A model generated the notes under the pieces. The model had not been told where the DNA came from. It did no database searches and worked only from the letters and a program-made list of their open reading frames with translations. Shown in pieces: positions 33,658 through 46,600 of a stretch of DNA of 64,000 nucleotides. The stretch's first letter is position 1, and each line of letters starts with the position of its first letter. The DNA comes from Tribonema minus (lineage: Eukaryota; Sar; Xanthophyceae; Tribonematales; Tribonemataceae), in the NCBI GenBank assembly GCA_017506865.1, contig JAFCMP010000515.1, positions 724,719 to 788,718 of the forward strand, written 5' to 3'. The position numbers and the translations under genes were made by a program.

Positions 33658-34417
33658 GAGGGGCTGACGATGGTAGAGCACGTCGCCAGAATGCCAAGAG
33701 CAGCTCTCTGCCAGGCACGGTGTTCACTGTGAACAAGGAATGAAGTTCAAGTTCTCGAGCATCGCTGGCAGTCGACTTTGTTCAGCGCATCGCTGGCAGT
33801 CGAGTTGAGTCGCGGGTACTCGCCTAGCTGCAACAAGTGACTCGAGAATGCGTTACGTTTTCACGCCCATGATCACAGTGACAAGCACAACACATGCCAT
33901 GGTGAACCAACATGCCGATACCGGACAGCAAAAGCAGCAGTAGGAGGCAAGTCAGACGGAGGCAAGTCACTCGTGCACTGACATTCCGTGCGTGACTTAA
34001 CGTGTTGAGCGCAGGACGTCACGATGCGCCGTTGTCCTGCTTCCAGGCGAGTAAAGGTTGCACTCATGGAAGGCGTACATTGGGGCTCGACCACATGGCC
34101 ATCATACACCGGCGAGCATCGCCTGATGGTATGAGCCGATGTTTGCAAGTCTGCTCTGCTGCCCCGTCTGCATGCATCTGTGCGCCACAGCAGCACGCCC
34201 ATGCATAGCAGTGCCGTGCAGCATGTGCTCCTTTGTAGGCTCGCAAACTCATTGCGCGAGCTGCCGCATGGAGGCCCTTGCGCGCCGCCGCCAATGGCAT
34301 TGCAGTGGGCGCTCACTCCGCACACAGGGCTTTCGACCCGCCACCTTTGCCCCACATCAGCCACGATCCCTGAAACCCCAACCGTCGCCTCATCAACGCC
34401 CCGCACGGGCGTAGCTT
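33658..34417. other. intergenic, no gene recognised
   Basis: About 760 bp between the 5' end of the coiled-coil gene and the 3' end of the radical SAM-like gene, both minus strand. Short repeated GCATCGCTGGCAGTCGA near 33761 and 33787 suggests a small tandem duplication. No gene is seen. Confidence 0.4.
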
Positions 34418-35385
34418 TCATGGATGGTAGCTCCGCAGGCGCACGCCCGCCCCCAGCACGCGCGCCAGCGCCATCGCCGCCGCGACGTCCACCCCGGGCG
34501 CCTCCACCACCGTGCACTCCGTCTTCATCCCGCCCTCCGCGCACGCCTCCACGAACCGGCACACGCGCGCGTGCGCCGTGCCGCTGCCGCCGCCGCCGCT
34601 GCCGCCGCGCAGCCGCGGCTTCATGATGGCGTCGTACTGCGCCGCGTCGGCCGTGTTGAGGGCGATGGCGGCGCCCTCAAACAGCGCGCACGCCTCCAGC
34701 GCCAGCGTGTCGACGTCCAGCACGGGGCTCGCGGCGTCCGCGAGCGCGCCGATGCCGTTGGTGGTCAGGCGCAGCGGCAGGTGCGGGTGGCTGCGGCGCA
34801 GCGCCTCCGCGGCGTGCCGCACGACGCCCCAGCGCAGCGTCGGCTCGCCGAGGCCCGCAAAGACGATCTCTTGGTACGCGCCGGCTGGCAGCGAGAAGGT
34901 CGGGCTGTTGGATTGCGTGTTGGTGAAGAAGCGAGGGCAGGAGAGCGAAGTGGGCTGTCTGTCAGCGGATGCTCAGTCGCTCTGTGATGTGACGGCAAAT
35001 TCGCTGTTGGTGTGCGCGGTTGGCGCCAACTTGAAGCCAGTGCAATGACTGAAGGTGCCTCAGGCCGAATATGACTATTCCTCAGAGGTATCATTGACGC
35101 GGATGGTGCTTGCACCAGCATCAGCATTGCCAGCATCCAACATGAGGATTGCGCCTGTTGCAGCGTGGTGCGCTGAGGGTGCGCCTCAATATTTATGTTC
35201 ATCCAGTATCCTAGGCAGGCTAATGAAGAAATGCGACCATGAGATGATGCCGCCTGGTATGCGGCATCATGTTGCATTCTACAAGTAGGGCTAACCCACC
35301 TTGAGAGCTCCTTGGTCAGGGATTCCAGGACCTCGGTGGCAGATGGTTCAAAATCGTCGGGCAGGGGCTTAAATACAGCGGGCAT
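34418..35385 (-). CDS. TatD-associated radical SAM-like protein, N-terminus missing
   Basis: Two exons, complement(34418..34904, 35300..35385), give 190 aa from a provisional ATG at 35385. The join (donor GTGGGT, acceptor CAACAG) keeps phase. The core matches the TatD-linked radical SAM family: the EPSATEVLESL segment, the GEP motif as IVFAGLGEPTLR, LRLTTNGIG, ALNTADAAQYDAIMKP, and a C-terminal GAGVRLRSY. These enzymes cleave S-adenosylmethionine with a 4Fe-4S cluster bound by CxxxCxxC. I could not find an exon with that motif upstream. The open frame continues upstream past 35385 without an ATG (VTNLSNTITLPASRG), close to where the cysteine loop should be. Either an exon was missed, or the protein has lost the cluster. 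It is divergent from adenylate kinase. Confidence 0.65.
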
Positions 35386-35747
35386 CTTGAATCCGGGGCC
35401 CCGGCTTGCTGGCAATGTAATTGTGTTCGACAAGTTTGTCACTGGTCGACAATGAGACAGAGCATCAGAGGATACATGTACATCAGGCTGTGACACATCA
35501 AAGTGAGAACACACATGTTTTTTTTACTGATGTCTCTCTTCTGTTCGCATTGTGCGTACCTGATACATACAGGGACGACTTGAGGGCGTAGGTTATGCAG
35601 GCATGCTGCATGCTCGTTGCTTTGCACGAGCGTCGTCCTCACAACGCTGATCGCGTGACATCGAAGTTCGAACTTCAAGTGGGGTTTGAAATTGAAGTGG
35701 TTTGTTGACTCTGTGCCCCACTCCTCTGCGACGCGCACGCTGCGACC
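35386..35747. promoter_or_regulatory. divergent region, radical SAM-like / adenylate kinase
   Basis: About 360 bp between the provisional start of the radical SAM-like gene and the AK start. It includes a perfect 14-bp palindrome GAAGTTCGAACTTC (35663-35676) made of two head-to-head GAAGTT units, which could be a protein-binding site. Its role is inference. Confidence 0.3.
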
Positions 35748-38420
<2,673 letters not shown>

Positions 38421-39290
38421 CGCAACAATTGAAAATTTGTTCAAATAGAAGGGGAGTAGGGAAGAGGGGGAGGGGGGGGGGGGTACGTGTGGCTACAATT
38501 GGTGTGGATATGTGGAGGCAGACTGTGGTGTGTGTGGGCGGTTCAGAACGGCATTCAAGTTTTGAAGAGCTTGCAACAGCTTCATGTGAAAATGTGTGCG
38601 CGCCGTGCACGACAGAGGGCATCAACAGCGGTTAGGGGGGCGGGCGGTAGCGCGCCTTCCAGCGGCCGTTTGCTTCGCGAGCGCAACATTGCAGATGTGA
38701 CTCACAGTTACTCACACTCTGCAACAATAGAGAGCAATGGTTTGTTCACCTTCACAAAGCAGTAGTGCAGACTAAGCTAGCACAGTGAATGCGCTTGCAC
38801 CCGCCGGTTTGTGAGTTGACAAGGCGACAGTTTGCTTGACGCGTGCACAGCATCTTGTACCTGCTTGCACAGCAGCTTGTACTTTTTATTAATTCTCGCT
38901 CAGGGCGCGAAAAGGCCCAGATGATTGGCATCTAGCTGTAAGGAATCTACATGTCGTATGACAGTCTGAAAGTGTCGCAACGACAACCACTCAAACGCCG
39001 TGGCCGCCAAATGGCAGCTTGTACCTGCTTGCACAGCATCTTGTACCTGCTTGCACAGAGTGTAGTGAAGGCGCTGCTCAGCAGTTGTGCCCTTGGCTGC
39101 TGCTTGGCCTGCTGGTGCAGATCTGTGCATCTTGCTTGCTGGAATGAGGCTAGGTTCCAAAATCGTGCCAGCAAATAGACTGATATGTGTGTACTGCCTG
39201 GAGTGACCCGATTGCAGTCACCTGGTGGTTGCGATTGCCCCTTCCCCCCCCCCCTCCCCCCCTCACGTTGCGACTGAACCGCATGTCGGC
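38421..39290. other. intergenic, no gene recognised
   Basis: About 870 bp downstream of AK. It carries a G run near 38468-38482 and a short-period repeat described separately. A pure C tract at 39243-39263 directly precedes the RluA-like fragment. Confidence 0.4.
38844..39059 (+). repeat. 22-bp repeat, CTTGTACCTGCTTGCACAGCA-type
   Basis: Units of GCACAGCATCTTGTACCTGCT occur as about two copies at 38844-38882 and two more at 39014-39059, separated by about 130 bp. They look like short tandem duplications. Confidence 0.6.
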
Positions 39291-39494
39291 ATGTCAATAG
39301 CAGCAGCGAAAAACCGCAGAAGGGCCACGGCAGGCCAGACCACAAGCGTGCACTTTGTGGCCACGGCGGAGCTCAATCTGGGCCCTGAAGACATCTCATT
39401 GGACGTTATTTACGAGGACAGCGAGCTGCTGGCGATAGCGAAACCGCCAGGCATGGTGGTGCATTCCGTAGCAGGGAACTGGACTGGCACATTT
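39291..39494 (+). pseudogene. RluA-type pseudouridine synthase fragment
   Basis: An ATG-led exon of 68 codons carries the start of an RluA/RluD catalytic domain: LGPEDISLDVIYEDSELLAI then AKPPGMVVHS and GNWTGTF, matching the family pattern EDIPLDIVYED...NKPAGMVVHP..GN..GTL. It ends at a possible donor (TTT then GTGAAA). The catalytic HRLD motif and the rest of the domain are not found downstream on this strand. A minus-strand exon 650 bp away encodes what looks like the N-terminus of the same kind of protein, so the gene appears split and inverted. It may be a pseudogene or a real gene whose remaining exons I missed. Confidence 0.55.
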
Positions 39495-39639
39495 GTGAAA
39501 CACACTGCCACATCACCTCAGCAAGGATGACGGCGCGTCGTCACGCCCACACCCAGCCGGACTTCCATCAGTTCATCAAACTGTGCTCAGAGCGCATAGC
39601 GTGAGGGAGGTTGCAGCTCGACGAATGCCATGCTCGGCG

Positions 39640-39830
39640 TTGCCCATTGACGACGTCGTGCCGGCCAGCCACAAAAGCTCCAACAGTAGCTGTTTCTCCA
39701 ACACGCCGTACAGTTGCTTGTCCGAGGCACTTCGTTGGCAGCCAAGCTTCTGGCAGGGCCTCAGAGTCCATGCCTGTGAGCTGCAGAGAGTCTATGCACC
39801 TCAACGGCGGGTCTTGTGAGCAGGTCCACA
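39640..39830 (-). repeat. left arm of an inverted repeat (pair at 40690-40800)
   Basis: On the minus strand this reads DKQLYGVLEKQL then WLAGTTSS. It is the counterpart of DKHLYDVLEKQL and WLTGTASS read on the plus strand at 40707-40780. Both DNA and open frame are conserved, so it is an inverted duplication of a coding piece, about 900 bp apart. Confidence 0.65.
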
Positions 39831-40142
39831 TAGATCAAATCAACTGACTGAAGGGGGCACTATGTGACCTGACTGATGGTTGGGCACCTGCATGGGATGG
39901 GGCTCCAGCGAACCGGAGGTTTATCCTGCCTGTTTGCTGTCAGGAGCATACAATGTTAAGTGGCAATTCAAGAGTAAATGCATTTGCTGACTGGCCGCGC
40001 CAATTTCTGATGGTGCAAGAATGCAGGGCGTGCCACTTTACATGTGCCAACACGAGCGTGTCGGGCTTCATATATGTCGGATCCTTGATGCACAGATCGC
40101 CGAAGTGGGTTCGCCGAACTGGGTTCCGCTCTGGTCCGTTAC
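39831..40142. other. no gene recognised
   Basis: About 310 bp between the inverted-repeat arm and the minus-strand RluA-like exon. It should contain the next minus-strand exon of that gene, but none was recognised. Confidence 0.35.
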
Positions 40143-40463
40143 CGTGCTGCAGAGAAAGGCGTCGATCCTGTGGCCTGCATCCGCAAGGTGCACCTCGAAC
40201 ACTGATACATCAAAACTCTCATCCTCGTCTGCGTCCTGGCCCTCGTTGCCGCCGTCATCTGTACGTTCCAGTGCTGCAATGTCGTCCAGAGAGTACGTCG
40301 GAACTTTGGGCTTGGCGTGCAGCCGAGTGCCACAATTGCAACGGCGCGTAGGGCATCTTACCATCACAGCTTTGAAGCGCGAGGTTGTAGCCGCAGGCGC
40401 AGTAAACCCCTGGCATTGGACCATTAAGACAATGAGCCACGGCGTGCTCTGGTCGAGCCGCAT
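40143..40463 (-). CDS. N-terminal exon of a plastid-targeted RluA-like protein (partial)
   Basis: An exon of 107 codons from the ATG at 40463 to a donor (ACG then GTAACG). It begins with a signal peptide (WLIVLMVQCQ) followed by GFTAPAATTSRF. Phe plus Ala-Pro after the cleavage site is the mark of a bipartite plastid presequence in red-lineage algae. After an acidic linker come FEVHLADAGHRIDAFLCST residues that fit the start of the S4-like domain in front of RluA/RluD pseudouridine synthases. The frame stays open past the donor to 40068 (ending ASRIRHI). No following minus-strand exon was found. The matching catalytic piece lies at 39291-39494 on the other strand. Confidence 0.5.
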
Positions 40464-40688
40464 ATTTGGCTGCTAGGCGACCAGCTGTTGTCTCCTAACT
40501 CAAGGTTAATCTCACTGTCACTGTCTACTGTGTCTCTTTCCTCCCCTCACACTTCAACAAGGCAACTTCAACAGGGACTTGAACTGCATCGGTGAAGATA
40601 AGATCTGGAGCGAGCGCTAGCGGGCACCGGAGGAGTGAATCGCTTGGAAGTGGAGGTTGGAGGAGTCTTTTTGTCGGCGAGGGCACTC

Positions 40689-42500
40689 ATGACTGTCGCC
40701 GCAGACAAACACCTGTACGACGTGCTGGAGAAGCAACTGATGAGACTATCACAGCTCCCGTGGCTGACCGGCACGGCGTCCTCCAAGGGAGGAGCGGGAG
40801 TAGTGCAAGGTAAGAACACACTCGTTTTGAGACCTGTGACCGTAGGTGCAACGAGCATGCTTGAACAGTGCAATTATTCGACCATTGAATCTTCTCGATC
40901 AAAGTCTTTGCCATGTTTGATTCTTCATAGTGCTCACCATTTCTCTGCCAACTCCGCATTGTCTGTAGAGCCGCGATCGGCACTCGCCCAGCTGAGCTTG
41001 GCTGAAGTGGAGCTGGAAGGCCTCAGCGCGGCAGCGAATGCCATGCCCACGACCCATCCCGGCGTCGGAGCCCTTCGCTGCGCGGTGCGCTGGCTGGAAG
41101 AGCGCTTGCGGGCCATCCAGGAGTCTTGCGAACTGCACCAGCAGGCTGGCAACCCATGCGTACACCCCGCCCCGAGCACCGCCTCTGCACGCATCTTCAG
41201 CGATACCTCCCTGCGGAAGGAGGTGCTGCGGTCCCTGGGCCCGTGTTACTGGCTGTACGTGTCCGGCGTCTCGAAGGCGCTGCGCTCCGCGTACATGGCT
41301 GTGCTGGCGGCGCATGAAGGGGGCTACAGTTCCATATGCATCACATCCGGCGCCGCGTCGGCGCAGTCGCTCAGCACATATCGCATGGCGCAGCAGTGCG
41401 GCATCACCCAGCAGCAGCTGGAGGATGAGGACTGCTGCGAAGCGGTCGGCCGCAGCGGCTCGCTGGAGCTGATTCGCCTCGCGATGCAGGCAGGCATGCC
41501 TGTCGACTACGATGCGCTGCGCGGCGCTGCAGAAGTCGGCAGCGTGGAGGCCATCGACGAGCTGTACACGCACCTGTGCGTCAACAGCAGTGATGACGAA
41601 CTGCTGGACGCCAGGCTGGACGTGGGCGCATACGCTGCAGGCAGCCGTGCAGATGCCGCGCGCGTGCGCGATGTGCTCATCTGGCTCTCGCACCGGGCGC
41701 GGCCGCGGCGGGACTGGCCGGAGCACTATACAACGGCGCTCTGCTGCAGAGCTGCGCATTGCGGCCGCTTCGAGACTCTGCGCTGGCTCATGACGTCCGG
41801 CGTTGCACTGTTCGGGCCGTATGAGCACGACGTCACGCATGTCTGTGATCGCTCGAGCGCGTATCAGCAATACGACGCCTACAAGACGTGCTTCGTCACA
41901 GATGACGGCGCCATCTTCAGCATCATGGACGCGGCCATCAGCTCTGGGCGCCTGGACATGGTGCAGTGGCTTCGTGCGCAGTCACACGCTTTCACTGCCC
42001 AAAGCGCCAACCTCGCCGCCGCATTCAGCCACCTGCCGCTGCTGCGCTGGCTGCACGCGCAGGGAACGGAAGTGTGCCCCTTCAACGCTGACAGCGTGGT
42101 TGAGAACACAATGAGCACAGTACCGCCACGCACTGCGCAGCTAGCGTGGCTGCGACAGACTGGCGTGATGGACTGGTCCACGCCCGCAGCGCGCGCGACA
42201 CACCTTCGGCACGCGTGCAGTTCGGCGCACCGCGCGCCCATCGTGCGTTGGCTCCTGGCCGAGGGCGCGGCACGGCCAGACAACATTGCTCAGCGCGTAG
42301 AGAGCGGCGAGTGGTGCCCCATGGCCGCGTATCGTGCGGTCATGGCGGGGTGCCCGTTTGGGCAGGGCTGGACTTCCGTTACGTGCAACGCCATCTTGCG
42401 CGGCGTCGCCGAGGATCTGTTTGCCGCAGAGGATGGACACGTGGTGTTGCAAAGACTTCACAGCGCAGGGTGCCCGTACACGTGCCCCAGGTCTGCGTAG
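40689..42500 (+). CDS. ankyrin-like WL-repeat protein
   Basis: One long open frame of 603 codons from the ATG at 40689. A possible 159-bp in-frame intron (40810..40968, GTAAGA donor, TAG acceptor) may or may not be removed, since both forms stay open. The N-terminus (DKHLYDVLEKQL) is duplicated in inverted orientation at 39.7 kb. A central RSLGPCYWLYVSGVSKALRS segment resembles the F-box-like lead of algal and giant-virus ankyrin proteins. It is followed by degenerate repeats such as GSLELIRLAMQAGMPVDYDA, GRFETLRWLMTSGV, GRLDMVQWLRAQS, LPLLRWLHAQGTEVC and APIVRWLLAEGA. Such proteins form large lineage-specific families and usually bind proteins. The exact start is uncertain. Confidence 0.75.
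   Translation: MTVAADKHLYDVLEKQLMRLSQLPWLTGTASSKGGAGVVQGKNTLVLRPVTVGATSMLEQCNYSTIESSRSKSLPCLILHSAHHFSANSALSVEPRSALAQLSLAEVELEGLSAAANAMPTTHPGVGALRCAVRWLEERLRAIQESCELHQQAGNPCVHPAPSTASARIFSDTSLRKEVLRSLGPCYWLYVSGVSKALRSAYMAVLAAHEGGYSSICITSGAASAQSLSTYRMAQQCGITQQQLEDEDCCEAVGRSGSLELIRLAMQAGMPVDYDALRGAAEVGSVEAIDELYTHLCVNSSDDELLDARLDVGAYAAGSRADAARVRDVLIWLSHRARPRRDWPEHYTTALCCRAAHCGRFETLRWLMTSGVALFGPYEHDVTHVCDRSSAYQQYDAYKTCFVTDDGAIFSIMDAAISSGRLDMVQWLRAQSHAFTAQSANLAAAFSHLPLLRWLHAQGTEVCPFNADSVVENTMSTVPPRTAQLAWLRQTGVMDWSTPAARATHLRHACSSAHRAPIVRWLLAEGAARPDNIAQRVESGEWCPMAAYRAVMAGCPFGQGWTSVTCNAILRGVAEDLFAAEDGHVVLQRLHSAGCPYTCPRSA
40690..40800 (+). repeat. right arm of an inverted repeat (pair at 39640-39830)
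   Basis: CTGTACGACGTGCTGGAGAA and GGCTGACCGGCACGGCGTC pair with the reverse complement of 39640-39760. It overlaps the 5' end of the ankyrin-like frame. Confidence 0.65.
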
Positions 42501-42601
42501 TCCGGTTCAGAACCAAATTCAGGAGCAAGTTGTTTGACCAGGCGCATGTAAACATGGCAGGAAAGCAGTGATGAGCATGGCGTCCTGGCGTCCTGCGTCA
42601 G

Positions 42602-42711
42602 TCCGGCCTGTGGTGACGAAGGGCGTGGCAATGACACGCATGCGCTCCACATTCTATACCGAATGGCGCTTGGTGGACTTCAGGGGGCCGCACAGGTGGC
42701 AGAGGCAGTAA
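42602..42711 (+). CDS. possible isolated terminal exon
   Basis: After a GCGTCAG acceptor, one frame runs RPVVTKGVAMTRMRSTFYTE then WRLVDFRGPHRWQRQ to a stop at 42709. The residue composition looks protein-like. It would need a donor of phase 1 upstream, and I found no convincing partner. The ankyrin-like frame ends 100 bp upstream in another frame. Confidence 0.2.
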
Positions 42712-43622
42712 AGGAGGTTTCAGGTCAGCATCTGCATTTCTTTTCAGCCGCTTTCTCTGCAATGTTTTTATTACTGTAGTACGCAATGCATGCTGCTCCT
42801 GTACAGTGTGTTGCCTGGCAACGGCATGCTGGCAACATGACATACAGCCAACAGCATTAGTATATTGCTTGCCTGATGGTTGCGCTGACTGCATTCCCGA
42901 TGTCATCGTCGCTGTTCGCTATTGGTGTCAGCTCATTACATGGTAGCATCTGCAAATGAGCAAAGCGTGCGCCTGCAGCTGCAAGACGCCATTTCATGAC
43001 TGCGTAATGGACCCTAGGGTACAAGCTGCCATGCAAACTCAGCAATGCAACATGCAGCCACAAGACAGCCGGACATCACACCGAGGCTTCACCGCAAGGA
43101 CGAGACATTTTCATCAGGTCATTCGTTCACACTTCACGCGCTTGTACGTTCTAAGCCTGGCAAACTCACGGCTCAGGCTGGCGACTAACTGTGTGCTTCT
43201 CACGCCCTCCACGAAGACCCCCAAAGACACACACGCAAGGAGGCCCAAGGGCCCAAATTGGGTTTTTCTGTACTCGCACAGTGCACTGTCCCCCCACCCC
43301 CCTCCCTCCCACCTGCCCCACCTTCGCCCCCTTCCCGTATAAAGCACACCCAACCATATTGTACACTGCTTCAAAAGTGTGCCGCCCATTGTTTGCCGCC
43401 GGAGTCGCACCGTCGACCTGAGCGCTGCCGTCTGTGCACTTCAACTTCAACCTGCAGCATTCCGCAGCCCTCAACCTCATACGTGCCTGAGCAGCAGCAA
43501 CCAGCAGCGATGCAGTGGCAGGAAAACTGTCAGGCGCCGAGTATACGAGACATCAGATACATGACATGTCTACAAGAGGCGCCCTGGTGCAATGTGGCGC
43601 CAGGCCCCGTCGCCGTGGGATT
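42712..43622. other. intergenic, no gene recognised
   Basis: About 900 bp. It has C-rich tracts at 43280-43330 and GAAGTT-type motifs (reverse strand) at 43438-43451. It probably contains the 3' UTR of the minus-strand membrane-protein gene. Confidence 0.4.
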
Positions 43623-46600
43623 TCATGCCGGCGCTGTGTGTGATTTCAGCTTCACTCCACATGAATGTGTTCTCCGCACGACCTGGTGGGCGCATTTATC
43701 CTTGCGCTCAGCATCAAGAACCCGCCGGCCTTTGCCCAACGGCTGCTGGCTAAAAAGGGGCATACACAACACCAAAGGCCACCTTAAGTTCCTCAAGGGC
43801 AAATGAACCCCCACCATTGCTGAACATGTAGTTGAACATCAGTAAAAGGGTGGCAGCGCTCACCGTGTGTCGAGCTGCGGGGCCTTCTTCTTCTTGTGCG
43901 TTGTCACGGATTCCGGGGACGGAGGCACCGACGACACAGACATGTCGGACCCTAGCCACTCCTGTGCGAGGCGGCGAAAGAGAGTGCAAATACGGCTGAG
44001 GTTAGCTGGTGTCCGCGCATTGGTGTCCGCGCATTAACTCGCGCCAGCGCGGTGGGCCTTTACGCCCCATGCTCTCCTGTACAGCATAGTCACATTGTGA
44101 AAATTTTTGTTGTGTATTTCTCCGGACCTTGCGCTCGTGATGGGCAGCAGCAGGTTAGAGACATGTCAGCGCGCGCATGGTTGGAGAGTTTCCGGCTGCG
44201 CGTGCACAGGCGCAAGGGAACGGCGGCAGCGCACAGCACGCCCCTTGACGGGCACACCGCAGCGCGCCGCCGCTGATGATTACGCCAGGGCGCCGCTGCT
44301 TGCGCACGCTGCGCGTCTCATGACAAGCTTACGCACGCGCCTTAAATGGGCTTTGGTGTGGCCACGATGGAAAGCGACACCGTCGCCGCTCATGGATGCC
44401 ACCGGCACGTCTACCTACCCCCTGAATTTAAACCCCACCGTGAGGGCTTGAAAATGGGCGCGCAGCGCGAGCGCACGTGCGGACTCACTCACTCGCTGAC
44501 TCGCTCGCTACCCTGCGCGCAAACCCCGCCACAGCGACGGCCCTCGAGACTTCACTCACCCCCGCGAGCCCGCCCGGCTGGTCGAAGAGCGACGACGCCG
44601 TCGACGCGCTCGACGCGCTGCTCACGTAGCTGCTCTCCGCCATGGACGACCCGCCGACGCTCGGCGGCGGCGCGTACGACGACGCCACCGACAGCGCGCG
44701 CCCGGAGCGCGACAGCTCCGCCATGGCGTCCGCCGCCTTGCGCCGCTCCGCCATCATGGCCTCCGAAGAGCGCTTGCGGTCGCCCATGAGCGACGCCGCG
44801 GACGGCCGCTTCTCCGTGTAGCTGCTGACGACGACGGCGCCGCCGCCGCCGCCGCCGCCGACGGACGCCGCGCCGCCGCCGCCGAACGAGCCCGAGCGCC
44901 GCCGCTCGCCCCCAGTGAGCGACTTGGAGGACCGCTTGCGGCCGAGCGCCTGGGCGGCAGGGGGAGGGGAGGGGGGGGGGCGTTGGTAAGGCGATGAAAA
45001 ACTGCTGAAGTTGAGGTTTGAAGTTGAAGTTGAAGCTGCATCACACGGGCCGCGTGTCGCGATGGCTCACGTGCGTTTGTCGGCGCAGCGCTGGTGCGCA
45101 GGGGGGCGCTGCTGCCCCGGTGCCGTCGTAATGCACCTTGCACCGCCGCCATTGAGCTCGGCTCGCTGAACGCCATGCCGCACACCACTTGCCTCATGCC
45201 ACGTACAGGCGACAGCACTGGCAGCGCCGCCACCACAATGTCCGCCGCCCCTCGCCATCTCCGCCCGCATGCTGGACATCTACCACCGCTGTGCCTCTTG
45301 CTGCCAGACAAGCGCAACGCAGAGCAGATCTGCACCGGTGCAGGGCCTGACGCAGCCCCAATGATACTTGTCGGCAGAGCCTATGGGCAAGCTGCTGTGT
45401 TGAATGCAGGCCCATGACCTGCGGTGAATCCTGCCAAAATGTTACGGCTGATGTGTGGCAAAACAAGTCTTTGATGTCGGTACACCTTCAACACATGCCC
45501 CAACAAATGCACGCTCTGTGGGCAACACCGCAACGCCGCGCCTCACCTGCTCCGATGCCTGCGCCTCCGCGCTCGCGCTCATCTTCCGGATTGGGTTCAT
45601 GACAAACTCGGTCGGCGGCGAGAGCGGCGCGCGCCGCGCGGACTCCTCCGCCGACGAGCTGTCCGTCGCGTACTGCTGCGCGGCGTCCGCGGCGAGCGAG
45701 CCCATCGCACCCGAGGACCGCGACTTGAGGAACGAGCGCGAGCGCGTTCGCCGCGCCTCCCCCGCGCCGCCGCCGCCGCCGCCGCTCATTGGTGACCACG
45801 CGCTGCCCGGCGCCGCCGACCGCGCCGTCTGCATGTTGTTGGTGCCGTGGCTCAGGTCCTCCAGCTGCTGCTCGAGCGCCTGCAGCGCGAGGTGCTCCGC
45901 CGTGAGCGGCGGCGGCGTCACCATGCCAATGCCGCCGCCGCCGCCGCCGCGCTGCTGCCGCGCCGCCGCCTCCACCTCCGCGGCCGCGCGGTGGCGCTCC
46001 GGCGTCTGCGTCGCCGCCGTCACGCTGCGCCGCCGCGGCTCCTGCGTCGCGTGCGTGCCCGAGCGGCTGCCGCGCGCGCCCTCGATAGTGCCGCCGCCGC
46101 CGCTAGCACGTGGCGTCTTGCCCGCGGCCACAGTATTGGCGGAGCGCGGTGCCTGGGTAACGGGCTGCGAAGCGTCGCCATTGCCCGTCGGGCCAGACGC
46201 CGAGTGCTTCTTGGTGACATGGTGCGCGCCCGCGCGCAGCGCCGCCGCGTGCGCACGGCTCAGCGGGTAGTACTTCTTGCGCCACTTCTGGCGGTCGCGG
46301 TGCAGCAGGCACTCCACCGTCGCGGCGAGCAGCACGGAGACGAGCAGGAAGATGCAGCCGAAGGCGATGGCGCTCTCGTTGGAGCTGCCGCCGGCCGCCG
46401 CCGCGTCCGCCGCCGCCGCCGCGTCGTAGCGCGACAGCAGCGGGCAGCTGCCCTGCCCCTCGGAGCAGAAGACGGCGTTGCCGACCTTGGCGGACGTGCC
46501 GCCGAGCCGCGCCGCCAGCGTGTTTGTGTTCTGCACCAGCAGCTTGAGCGCGACGTTGCCGCCCTTGCTCGTCGTCTCGCCGGGCCCGTCGCCCGCCGCC

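Noticed and set aside
33873..34562. 229-codon minus-strand frame beside the radical SAM-like gene
   Set aside because: It overlaps the conserved radical SAM frame in another phase and has no recognisable features.
40810..40968. Intron in the ankyrin-like gene
   Set aside because: Splice signals are acceptable, but the segment is 159 nt, in frame and without stops, so removal cannot be argued either way. It was not used to define the gene.
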